Shown here: positions 36,511 through 47,500 of the stretch, piece by piece
How the letters are laid out: each line of letters begins with the position of its first letter
Numbering within the stretch: position 1 is the first letter of the stretch
NCBI GenBank assembly: GCA_948567375.1
Contig: OX419757.1
Span: 23,436,001-23,500,000, forward strand
Direction of reading: 5' to 3'
Source: Lunularia cruciata
Taxonomy: Eukaryota > Streptophyta > Marchantiopsida > Lunulariales > Lunulariaceae
DNA length: 64,000 nucleotides
Notes under the pieces: generated by a model
What the model saw: only the letters and a program-made list of their open reading frames with translations
The model's database searches: none
What the model was told of the DNA's origin: nothing
Position numbers and translations under genes: made by a program

Positions 36511-36947
36511 CAGAGCAGCGTAGGATGCGCTTGATAGGCATCACTACTCGGACACTTGTGAGCCCTATGCCTATCGAGACGATTCAGGCACATGCTGGGG
36601 GCGATGGACCGAGTGGACATGGTATTCTTGGGACACATCTAGTAGCTACTAGGGAGAGTGGTCTCCTTGGAGTCCATCCAGGTGAGCGTGGGCTACTTGG
36701 ATTACACCCTTGGTCCACATGGGATGCAGCCAGAGGACGTATGGAGCTTGCAGCCAGAGTGGAGGGAGTTTTTCACACAGAGGTTGGGACCTCTAGTGGT
36801 CGGGAGCATGACACCATTGCTCCCAAGGGCCCAGTGTAGCAGCCAGTCAGTACGTCTTCCACTCCTACTATAGTTACAGAGGATACTTGGGAGCCAGATC
36901 TTGGACCCAAGCTTACTGGAGAGGAAAGACGGAGGGTTTGGAGGTTC

Positions 36948-38320
36948 TTGAGGAGTCACACGAGTTGTTTTGCCTTCAGTATGAAGGATTTGGGTGCTCT
37001 AAAGGGACCTGGTATATGGATTGAGCTGACTAGCGACACACATGTTTTCCGATGTCCTTATCGATATAGTGAGATGGAGAGGACATTGATTCAGAGCCGG
37101 AGTAGTGACCTTTTTGAGGCTGGTTTGGTGGAGATTTCACATGGAGAGTATGCATCAGCGACAGTGATGCCAGCCAAGAAGGATATGCATGGCAACTATA
37201 CAGATAGGTGGATGTGTGGAGATTACCGTCCTATCAACCGACAAACCAGGGCTGATCGGTATGCCATGCCTACACCGGAGGAGATTTTTGATGCGATTGG
37301 GCATGCAAAGGTCTTCAGTACTTTGGATCTTCGAGCGGGATATCATCAGTTGCCAATCAGGGAGGAGGATAAGTCAAAGATAGCATTTTGGGCTATTGAT
37401 CCTCACGGCAAGGATGTGTTATATCAGTGGAGGTTCTTACCATTTGGGTTGAAGAATGCTCCTGTTGAGTTCCAGAGGGTCATGGATAGGATCCTAGCTA
37501 GACTGGATTTTGCTCGGTGCTATATTGATGACATTTTGGTGTATAGCACTACTGTGGAGGAGCATGAGAGACAGTTGTTGGAGGTGTTTGAGAGGTTGAG
37601 ATCTCATGGACTCAAATTACATCTTGGGAAGTGTAGGTTCTTCCACGAGCAGGTTGAGTATTTGGGTCACACTATCTACCCCGGAGGACTTGGTGTTCAG
37701 CAGACCAAGGTGGAGGCTATTGCACGTATTCCTTGGCCTACGGATGTGAGCAGAGTGCGAGCATTCCTTGGGTTGGCGAACTTCTATCGCCGCTATGTTA
37801 GAGGATTTAGTGCCATTGCCAAGGCCTTGACGAAGCTGACCAAGCTTACACAGGAGTGGTGTTGGGGAGATGAGCAGGAGAGAGCTTTTGTAGAGCTCAA
37901 GGAGAGGTTGACATCTGCTCCTATTTTGAGGAGACCAATCAGGGGACGACCATTTCAGGTTCACACTGATTGGAGTATGTTGGGGCTTGGAGCGGTGCTC
38001 ACCCAGCATGATGATGAGGAGAAGGAGTTTGTGGTGGCCTATGCTAGTCGCTCCAACAATTCAGCGGAGGCGAAGTATAGTTCATATGAGGGAGAGTGCT
38101 TGGCAGCAGTTTGGACAGTAGCACATTTCTGATGTTACCTATTTGGTAACCCCTTCACTCTCATCACTGATCATCAGCCGCTGAAGTGGTTGATGGAGTC
38201 CGACAAGCTTTCAGGGAAGCTTGCACGATGGGCTCTGATTTTACAGGAGTATGATTTCACGGTTGTTCACAGACCTGGAGTGGTGAACCGTGATGCAGAT
38301 GGGTTGAGTAGAAACCCATG
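36948..38320 (+). other. RT and RNase H domains of D2
   Basis: Typical Ty3/gypsy RT: YASATVMPAKKD, CGDYRPIN, STLDLRAGYHQ, FLPFGLKNAP, the catalytic loop YIDDIL (37521-37538), and LGHTIYPGGL. RNase H follows: HTDWSMLGLGAVL (first Asp), EGECLA (Glu), TDHQPLKWL (Asp), NRDADGLSR (Asp). A TGA at 38130-38132, shared with D1, lies just before TDHQPL where relatives read Arg (CGA>TGA); D0 has CAA there. The catalytic residues are all present, so only stop and frame lesions prevent activity. Confidence 0.92.
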
Positions 38321-38689
38321 TCCCAGCCAGCAGGATCAGACCGGAGCACGTTGGCATGGTGAGACAAATGAGGAGATGGTGCCAGGTTGGCATGCATCGG
38401 CCTTTCTGTGTATATTTACAAAGACTTTGGTGGTATCTCTCTCAGCGCATACAGGAGGAGTTATTGAGGTCACAGATCCAGAGAGTGAAGATATTGGTAC
38501 AGTTCAGCGAGACATTCATGATGATGTCTTAGTGATGGACTATCTTTGCACTGGTGTTGTGGGTGGCACAGTTGGGGCCAAGGAGAGAGACCGTGTTCTT
38601 CAGCGAGCCAGACGGTTCAGATTGGAGGGTAGACACCTTTTGCGTGTATGGGAGGATGGTAGAGTGCGAGTAGTACCACTTCCATCTCA

Positions 38690-39700
38690 AAGACCACAGT
38701 TGGTCCGTCATGCTCATGAGGAGCTAGGACATTTTGGAGTAAAGCGTACATATAGCTTACTTCAGAGTCAATTATTGGTGGCGCGGTATGCAGACCAAGG
38801 TACAGCAGTTTGTTGCCAGATGTGTGGTTTGTGACCGAGTTAGAGCATCATTCAATGCTCTTACGCCACAGTTACACCCATTACCTATCATGGGATTGGG
38901 TTACCGTTGGAGTTTGGACTTCGCCGGACCTTTACCACTGACTGTGAGACATCATCGGTATGTTTTGGTGATGGTGGAGCACTTCTCCAAGTGGATTGAG
39001 TTGGTGGCACTTCCTTACAAGTCTAGTGAAGGGACAGCTTACTCGTTCCTGGATCGAGTTCTTAGTCATTTTGGTGCACCAGCTGAGGTTTTGACTGATC
39101 AGGGTACAAAGTTCTTGGGAGAGTTTCAGGTCTTGTGTGACAAGGCTTTGATTGATCATCGTACTACATCCCGAGATCACCCTGAGGCAGATGGCTTAGC
39201 AGAGAGAGTGGTTCAGACGGTGAAGAGAGGAGAGGATTGCAAAAGTATGGTTTGCAGAGAGGCCACTTGGGAGATTGGGATCTCCAGTTACCTTGGTTGG
39301 CCATGGGCTATCGGTTCAGCCGGCAAGCCTCCTTAGCATCCTTCTCTCCATACTTTCTACTCTATGGACGAGATCCAAATTTACCTGCAGCCATTCGTCG
39401 AGATGCTACTGTAGTTTTGGACTTGGATGACCCTGATGTATGGATGAGCGCATGTTCTCAGCGGGCAGAGATCTTTCGGAGAGTGATGCCGATGGCCTTT
39501 GAGAACTTGGCGATTGCTCAGCATAGAGATACTTTACGCTATGCTACCATTCGAGGAGGAGGTTATAGACCCTCGATCCGTCGATTTCATCCAGGCGAGT
39601 ATGTTTATCTACAGCAGACAGCACCGACGACACTTGATGTTTCTATAGGCCGCACTATCTTGAGAGTGCGCAAGGTTTTGCCATCTGAAGTCCTTGTGTT
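38690..39700 (+). other. DDE integrase of D2
   Basis: Inserts the cDNA into the genome. Zinc-binding H2C2: HAHEELGHFG then CVVC. The catalytic core has SLDFAGP (D), VLTDQGTKF (D) and ADGLAERVVQ (E at the second helix). The C-terminal tail continues as RPSIRRFHPGEYVYL and TLDVSIGRTILRVRKV up to the PHD linker. Frame: +1 near 38770, then +5 near 39229, returns to the Gag frame. In D0 the tail is where both F and the composite are inserted. Confidence 0.88.
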
Positions 39701-39818
39701 AGAAGGACGTGATGGTGTTGTTTGGAAGGATCATGTGCGCAATTGTGCGCCATGCCACCTCCCAAATATTGATGGTACTATGGACCCAAGCTTGGCACTT
39801 GTACGTGCAGGCTTGAGG

Positions 39819-39956
39819 TGTATGTTATGTGGCTCTTCTGGTGGAGCTGCTACTATGTTAGTGTGTGATAGCTGTTCGAGAGGATGGCATATGGCATGTA
39901 TGACTCCTCCCCTCATGGTGGTTCCTCAGGGACAGTGGTTATGTCCTAGATGTACT
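39819..39956 (+). other. PHD finger at the C-terminus of D2
   Basis: Complete C4-H-C3 pattern: CMLC, 11 residues, CDSC, four residues, H, MA, C, 14 residues, CPRC, with Trp two residues before the last pair (WLCPRC) as usual in PHD fingers. PHD fingers commonly read histone H3 tails. In chromoviruses the same position holds a chromodomain that guides integration. By analogy this one may target integration or the DNMT; that is inference. D1 (frame lesion) and D0 (lost cysteines) have broken versions. Confidence 0.9.
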
Positions 39957-40041
39957 TGACCTATAGCTAGTTCATTCTTTATATGGTATAGATTGCAGAC
40001 AGGCGACTAATGATGGGGCTCCATAGCACCCGGCCTCCTGA

Positions 40042-40128
40042 TCTTTGCCCATTAGAGGGTATACCATATACTTAGAGTAGATGGCTATCTGGAGTTAGAG
40101 GGACCTAACCGCCAGCTAGGGGGGCGAT
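40042..40128 (+). promoter_or_regulatory. D2 3' block with polypurine tract
   Basis: Conserved 87-bp block starting tctttgccc and ending ctaggggggcgat immediately before the S unit (TGTGGCAC at 40129). Repeated at 40791-40877 and present in D0 (17622-17708, minus). A purine-rich run just before a TG is what a plus-strand primer site looks like. Confidence 0.65.
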
Positions 40129-40790
40129 TGTGGCACTTTAGAGTCTATGTATGACTTATGTGTGAGTTGTGCTTTTATAGTGTATGATGTTGACAGCGAT
40201 GTATATTGTGTAGCGATGTATATACGCACGACAGCTGTCACACCATTTGTAGTTCCACATCTAGATGCTCGGACACTGGAGTTCCAGTGATGGTAGTTAG
40301 AGTTATTCTAGCTGTTTCTCAGGGACTACTTTCTGATGGTTAGATTTCGTGTTCGTGGTACTGACTTCACGGTGGGGCCCACCGTCACTTTGCACCATTT
40401 GTACCGTCGAGTGTGCCGTCAGCGGGACCGTTAGGGTTTCAGGGCTAGCTCGAGTCCAGGGGGTATAGTTTCGAAGTGAGCTCCAGAGAGCTCACTTCTC
40501 TGATGTTGAGCCTTCGAGTTCTTGGCTATGGTGGACAGAGGCCAGCGAGCATCACCTGGATTCTCTATGCTTGAGTGGGTGTGGCTTGACTGTAATCAGT
40601 GCCCAATTGTTGGCAGTTTATAGAGTGACAGATCAAGTACTGATCTGAGTTGAGTTGAGTTGAGAATGTTAAGCAATCTGATTATTGTGGCACTTTAGAG
40701 TCTATGTATGACTTATGTGTGAGTTGTGCTTTTATAGTGTATGATGTTGACAGCGATGTATGTTGTGTAGCGATGTATATACGCACGACA
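40129..40790 (+). repeat. First S-L-S terminal block of the composite
   Basis: S 40129-40233 (105 bp, TGTGGCAC to ACGACA), 2-base spacer, L 40236-40684 (449 bp), 1-base spacer, S 40686-40790 (105 bp). The S/L junction is the 10-bp palindrome GACAGCTGTC, like the junction of two retroviral-type DNA ends. Confidence 0.92.
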
Positions 40791-41540
40791 TCTTTGCCCA
40801 TTAGAGGGTATACCATATACTTAGAGTAGATGGCTATCTGGAGTTAGAGGGACCTAACCGCCAGCTAGGGGGGCAATTGTGGCACTTTAGAGTCTATGTA
40901 TGACTTATGTGTGAGTTGTGCTTCTATAGTGTATGATGTTGACAACGATGTATGTTGTGTAGCGATGTATATATGCACGACAACTGTCACGCCATTTGTA
41001 GTTCCGCATCTAGCTGCTCGGACACTGGAGTTCCAATGATAGTAGTTAGAGTTATTCTAGTAGTTTCTCAGGGACTACTTTTCGACAGTCTGATTTGGTG
41101 TTCGGGGTACTGACTTCACGGTAGGGCCCACCGTCACTTTGGACCGTTTGCACCGTTGAGTGTGCCGTCAGTGGGACCGTTAGGGTTCCAGTGCTAGCTC
41201 GAGTCCAGGGGGGTATAGTTTCGAAGTGAGCTCTAGAGAGCTCACTTCTCTGATGTTGAGCCTTCGAGTTCTTGGCTATGGTGGACAGAGGCCGGCGAGC
41301 ATCACCTGGATTCTCTATGCTTGAGTGGGTGTGGCTTGACTATAATTAGTGCCCAATTGTTGATAGTTTATAGAGTGAGAGATCAAGTAGTGATCTGAGT
41401 TGAGTTGAGTTGAAAGTGTTAAGCAATCTGATTATTGTGGCACTTTAGAGTCTATGTATGACTTATGTGTGAGTTGTGCTTCTATAGTGTATGATGTTGA
41501 CAGCAATGTATGTTGTGTAGCGATGTATATACGCACGACA
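40791..41540 (+). repeat. Second 3' block plus S-L-S (tandem duplicate)
   Basis: A near-exact tandem copy of 40042-40790 (749 versus 750 bp): 3' block 40791-40877, S 40878-40982, L 40985-41434, S 41436-41540. It ends at the TAGC target duplication. By eye its L is closer to D1's L (for example 'ctagctgctcgg', 'ttgaaagtg') than to the first block's L. Confidence 0.92.
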
Positions 41541-44500
41541 TAGCATAAGGTATCTCTATGCTGAGCAATTGCCAAGTTCTCAAAGACCATTGACATCTAT
41601 CTCCAAAAGATCTCTGCACATTGAGAACATACGCTCATCCATACATCTAGATCATCCAAGTCCAAAACTATAGTAACATCTTGACAAATGGCTATAGGTA
41701 AATTTGGATCTTGTCCATAAAGTAGAAAGTAATGAGAGAAGGATGCTAAGGAGGCTTGCTTGCAAAACCAATAGCCCATGGCCAACCAAGGTAACTGGAG
41801 ATCCCAATCTCCCAAGTGACCTCTTTGCAAACCATACTTTTGAAATCCTCTCTTCATCGTCCAAACCACTCTCTATGCTAAGACATCTGCCTCAAGGTGA
41901 TCTTGAGAGGTAGTTCAATGATCAATCAAAGCCTTATCACACAAGACTTGAAACTCCACCAAGAACTCTATACCCTGATCAGTCAAAACTTAAGCTAGTG
42001 CACCAAAATGACTAAGATTCCAATCTAGGAATGAATAAGACGTCCCTTCATTGGACTTGTCAGGAGGTACCATCAACTCAATCCACTTGGAAAGTGCTCC
42101 ACCATCACCAAAACATACCAATGATGTCTCATAGTCAAGATAAAGGTATAGCAAAGTCCAAACTCTAGTGGTAACCCAATCCCATGATAGGTAATGGGTG
42201 TAACTATGGTATAGGAGCATGAAATGATGCTCTAACTTGGTCACAAACCACACATCTGGCAACAAACTATTGTATGTTGGTCTACATACCGTGCCACCAA
42301 TAATGACTCTAGAGTAAGCTATATGTATGCTTTACTCCAAAATATCCTAGCTTCTTATGAGCATGATGGACCAACTATAGTCTTTGAGATGGAAGTGGTA
42401 CTACTCTCACTCTACCATCCTCCTATACATGCAAAAGGCATTTGCCTTCCAATCTGAACCGCCTGGCTCACTAAAGAACATGGTCTCTCTCCTTGGCCCC
42501 AACTATGCCACTCAAAACACTCGTATGAAGATAGTCCACCACTAAGACATCATCATGAATGTCTTGCTGAATTGTACCACTATCTACACTCTTTGGATCT
42601 ATGACCTCAACAACTCTTCTTGTATGCGGTAAGAGAGATACCACCAAAGCCTCAAAAAATATACAAAGAAAGGCAGATGCATGCCAACTTGGCACCATCT
42701 CCTCATTTGTCTCACCATGCTAATGTGCTCCGGTCTGATCCTATTGGCTAGGACATGGGTTTCTACTCAACCCACTGCATCATGGTTCACCACTTCAGGT
42801 CTATGAATAACCGTGAAATCATACTCTTGTAAAATTAGAGCCTATCATGCAAGCTTCCTTGAAAGCTTGTCGGACTCCATCAACCATTTTTGTGGCTGAT
42901 GATCAGTGATGAGAGTAAAGGGGTTACCAAATAGGTATAATTGGAAATGTACTATTGCCCAAACTATTGCCAAGCATTCTCTTTCATATGAACATACTTT
43001 GCCTCTGCTAACTTGTTGGAGCAACTAGCATAGGCCACCACAAACTCCTTCCCCTCATCATCATGTTGGGTGAGCACTGCTCCAAGCCCCAACATACTCC
43101 AATCAATGTGAACCTAAAATGGTCATCCTCTCATCAATGTCCTCAAAATAGGAGCAGATGTCAACCTCTCCTTGAGCTCTACAAAAGCTCTCTCCCGCTC
43201 ATCTCCCCAACACCACTCCTATGTAAGCTTGGTCAACTTCATCAAGGCCTTGGCAATGGCACTAAATTCTCTAACATAACGGCAATATAGGTTTGCCAAC
43301 CAAAGGAATGCATGCACTTTGCTCACATTTGTAGGTCAAGGAATATGTGCAATAGTCTCCACCTTGGTCTATTGAACACCAAGTCCTCTGAGGTAGATAG
43401 TGTGACCCAACTACTCAACCTACTCATGGGAGAACCTACTCTTCCTAGGATGTAATTTGAGTCCATGAGATCTCAACCTCTCAAACACCTCCAACAACTA
43501 TCTCTCATGCTCCTCCAAATAGTGCTATAGACCAAAATGTCATCAATATAACACCAAACAAAATCCTATCCAGTTAGGATCTTGTCCATGACCCTCTGGA
43601 ACTCAACAAGAGCATTCTTTAACCCAAATGGTAAGAACCTCCATTGATATAATACATCTTTGCCATGAGGATCAATAGCCTAAAATGCTTTCTTGGACTT
43701 ATCCTCCTCCTTGATTGGCAACTAATGATATCTTGCTCAAAGATCCAAAGTACTAAAGACTTTTGCATGCCCAATTGCATCAAAGATCTCATCTGGTGTA
43801 GGCATGGCATATCAATCAGCCCTAGTCTGTTGGTTGATAGGATGGTAATCTACACACATCCGCCTATCTGTGTAGTTGCCATGCATATTCTTCTTGGTTG
43901 GCATCACTATTGCTAATGCATACTCTCCATGTGATATCTCTACCAAACCAGCCTCAAAAAGGTCTTTATGTCCTCTCCATATCACTATATCAATAAGGAC
44001 ATCGGAAAATTGGTGTATTTCTAGTAAGCTCAATCCAAATACCAAGTCCTTTTAAAGCACCCAAATCCTTCATACTAAAGGCAAAACAACTCATGTAGCT
44101 CCTTAAGAACCTCAAAACTCTGTATCTTTCCTCTCTTGTAAGCTTGGATCCAAGATCTGGCTCCCAAGTATCCTTTGTAACTAACATAGGAGTGGAAGAT
44201 ATAATGACTAGCTGCTACACTAGACCCTTGGGAGCAATAGTGTCATGCTCCCAACCACTAGAGGTCCCAACCTCTATGTGAAAAACTCCCTCCTCTTTGG
44301 CTGCACGCTCCACATGTCCTCTAGCAACATCCCAAGTAGACCAAGGGTGTAACCCAAGTAGCTCATGCTCACCTGGATGGACTCCAAGTAGACCACTCTC
44401 CCTAGTGGCTAATGGTTGTGTCCCAAGAATACCATGTCCACTCAATCCATCACTCCCAAAATGTGCCTGAATTGTCTCAATAGGCACAGGGCTCACAAGT

Positions 44501-47500
44501 GTCCAAGTGGTGATACCTATCAAGCGTATCGTACGTTGCTCTGCCAAGCCAAGGCTCACAATCTAGGTCAAATAGTTCAGGTCCATAGCCTGACCTAACA
44601 CTTGATGCCTTGATGCCTCTGACACTACTGGAACAACGATAAGCCTAATGCAGAAACCCATTGCTTGCTCTCTCTCATTAACATTGGGCTCCACCAATTG
44701 CTATAACTGTGAGGCCCAAACAAGTCTAGGACCTCTCTCTCAAAAAGGATGAGAGCCTAAGAAACTCATAAATGTAGGAAAAGTGGCTCTAGGCTATCCA
44801 ACTAGGTTCACCATTGCCATAGGTGACCTATCAGCCACTATCACCGCTTGAGACCGACACCCAACATCCAAGATGTCATCAACAATGATGTAGTCTAGAT
44901 GTTGAATCCCGCTATAAACATGCTATAGAACCTCTCTAGGTAAGAGATTTGTCCACAAAAGACAAAGATGATGAGCTCATGATCCCACTCTGGTTGCATC
45001 TAACAAAACAACAGGTCCTACCCAAGAATGGACTTGATGTGTACTTGCCACCACCCTAGTGTGAGAATCACCCATCAAAGGAACGTTCTCCAAAAAGTAA
45101 GCTAGATTAACAAACTGATGGACCAAGAGATATCAAAGTATGCGTAACACCTCCCAAAACAATCCAAAATGGGGATTTTAAAGACCCAAACCTTGGCCAA
45201 CATATGTATGTCCCTAACATGGCTATCCAACAATCACCAAGTGAATGGGATCATGTCTCTCCAAGTCTTGCATCCCCATCAAGGAAATGTCTATTGGTAG
45301 GGTCTTTTGGTAACCCTTGACGACTGACATCAATAATAATTCAGGATACCAATAAGCCAAGTGTGCCATATGATGTAGAGAGACTTGCCTAGTAGTCTCA
45401 TCTCTCTCCACATACAAGTACCTTTGTACTTATATACCTACATGTAGGACCGTAGCTAGTCCGGTGCAAATCCCACCAAACAACTCCAATAGACATACTC
45501 CTTCTACTAGAAACTGCCAAGCAATGAGTGTGGTATCTAGAGGTGTCAAGGTTATCAACTCTGGAAGCTCATCCTCACACTGGTCTCCTAGTGATATAAA
45601 GGCTCCACTCCAAGCCTACTGCACCAATTGATCTACATGTTGTTGCAATGACTCCTTTGAACTCCACAATGGAACATCTAAGGTGGATGGAACAATCCTA
45701 CTTGTACTCCAACTCCGAGTGAGCTCCTCTGCTATTGGAGTATCCTCTACATGGGCATTCCCCTCCAATATGTCACGAGGTCAAGTAACAACACTACTAA
45801 AATTTGAAATTGATGCTGCCATGGTCTCAGACTATAGTGAGCCAAGACTGCCATTACTGAAGTGGTAGGCAACATACTTGTCCCTCACCTGACTGCCAAA
45901 CTGGTCTATAGGAGGCTATCTCCACCCAATAGTTGATATTGAAACCTATGGGGTATAACACTGCTCCCCCAACTAGCACATCATATGACTCAACTATTGT
46001 CACAATAGCTTGGGCTCTCACTACCAAGCTATCAGTCAAGTGACCAGGCTGAACCTGGACAACAAGCTCTCCACATGTGATGTACTATGTCAAACCACCT
46101 CCTAGAGATGTTTGGATCTGAAATGGACACCTCTATGCATTGGTCTTTTGTAACCCTAGACCAACAACTTTAACCTTTCCCAACATAAGAGGCTGCACAC
46201 CAGAGTCTAATAAGACTCTTTTTGGTGTATGGACCTTCCCTAAAGGTCCCACCAAACAAAAAATCCCCCTCTGGTTATCCAATAGGACAATAGTAGGTGT
46301 GAGCCACGCTCTATCAAAGGCCGGTCTAGCTGGCAACTCCTCCAATCTAGCCGTTGTTCTTGGCACAAACCATTGGTCGTTGAGCAAATCCCATGCTCCT
46401 CAACCAAGTCAACTCCACTAGCAACAACCTCTACTCTAGTAGTAGGAACTACATCATCCCTACTCTCACAAAGTATGGCAACCAATCTAAACACAGGCTG
46501 GGTTAACTCCCAATGTACATATGTCACTGGCTAAAAATAAAGGATAGTGCATAGTCAGCTGAGCCGCCCCCAACATTGTACTAGACTCAATCTGTGTAGT
46601 AGTAGGTGACTGACTAGTAGGTAGTCCATCATGCACCCCATCACCACCTACCACACCTGCACTAGGATGTCCAGGAGCCATAGATGGCATCTATAGGACC
46701 TTAGGAGCATGAAAGATTGGAGAAGTCTGACCTATCTCCCAACCTCTCCTCTCTGTGGGTCCAACTCCACTAATGCTTCTCTAGGCTCTTGAGCACATAC
46801 TGCACTCCTAGCCATTGTTGCAAATTCATCCACATGTGATGCTCCGCACATGAAGTCCAAAGCATCTCTATCACCGGCATATGAGGTAGAAGCCTCAACA
46901 CCCAAATTTGATCTCCTCTAAGCAATGGCCATACTAGCCAATCTTTGCTCCAACTACTCAATCCAAGCCCATAGCTGTATCAAAAGTAAAGTAAGTATTA
47001 GACCGTTACTAGGTGTAGATCCTTTACCACCACCTCTACCACCTCAATCCTCCATGAACTGGAGCTCCTCTACTACCTGCCATATCAGCCCTACCAATCC
47101 GTAACTCTAGATGTAGGTCAAAGCACCGGTCACTAGAGTGACCATATCTATAACAATGCTCCCACGTTGTCGGTGCTAGCTGTAATGCACTAAAGCTATC
47201 AGGTATGATGTCCTGAGTACACTCTCTCCAATGACAAAGTTCACCACAAGTCCAACAAGCAACACCACCACTCATTGGCTGCTGCTAGCCCAAAAATAAA
47301 GGTAAGGATCTAGCTCCACTAGGCCCTCCACTTGCTCCATAGGATTTGGGCTGTCCGCCCTATCCTCAAAAACCAACTAAGCATGGTGCACTCTACTGCA
47401 CTCTAGAAGAAGTCACAACTGTGGATGAGGTCTCCCTACCAAATCCATATGTCACCACTCTCTCCTCCACCATGTAGAGCTCAATATGCTCAACAAAACC

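Larger units (their letters stand above)
32765..39959 (+). pseudogene. D2 polyprotein: Gag-protease-DNMT-RT-RNase H-integrase-PHD (best copy)
   Basis: About 2,400 codons, essentially one frame. Order: Gag capsid-like part (32765-33650); zinc knuckles CWTC..H..C (33786) and CEHC....H....C (33879-33920); RGG tract (33985-34045); protease with LLDSGA (Asp at 34842); DNMT (35550-36510); RT with YIDD (37521-37532); RNase H (37890-38320); integrase with H2C2 and DDE (38700-39330); PHD finger (39819-39956). Breaks: ATG start is GTG (32765); 11-bp deletion near 32829; TAG at 32958, 33648, 36354 and 36837; TGA at 38130; +1 near 38770 and +5 near 39229, which together restore the frame. The 33648 and 36837 stops recur in D0 and D1. 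A relative of chromoviruses by RT/INT, but with PHD where they carry a chromodomain. Confidence 0.9.
21999..41540 (+). mobile_element. D1/D2 composite: tandem DNMT/PHD gypsy-type elements
   Basis: A 19.5-kb plus-strand insertion begins TGTCAC (21999) and ends GACA (41540). It is flanked by TAGC on both sides. Removing it and one TAGC restores D0 sequence matching D2 near 39540. Order: L, leader, D1 coding, L, leader, D2 coding, 3' block, S-L-S, 3' block, S-L-S. The D1/D2 junction at 30866 lacks the ~190-bp 3' block plus S, with the shared dinucleotide TG at the breakpoint. D1 and D2 are very similar by eye but each has private stops and indels. Confidence 0.9.

Noticed and set aside
23883-39959. 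D1 and D2 as an assembly duplication of one element
   Set aside because: They differ by private deletions (zinc knuckle 2 and motif IV in D1, 11 bp in D2 Gag) and many substitutions; a joint TSD pair and the D0 target match support a real insertion.
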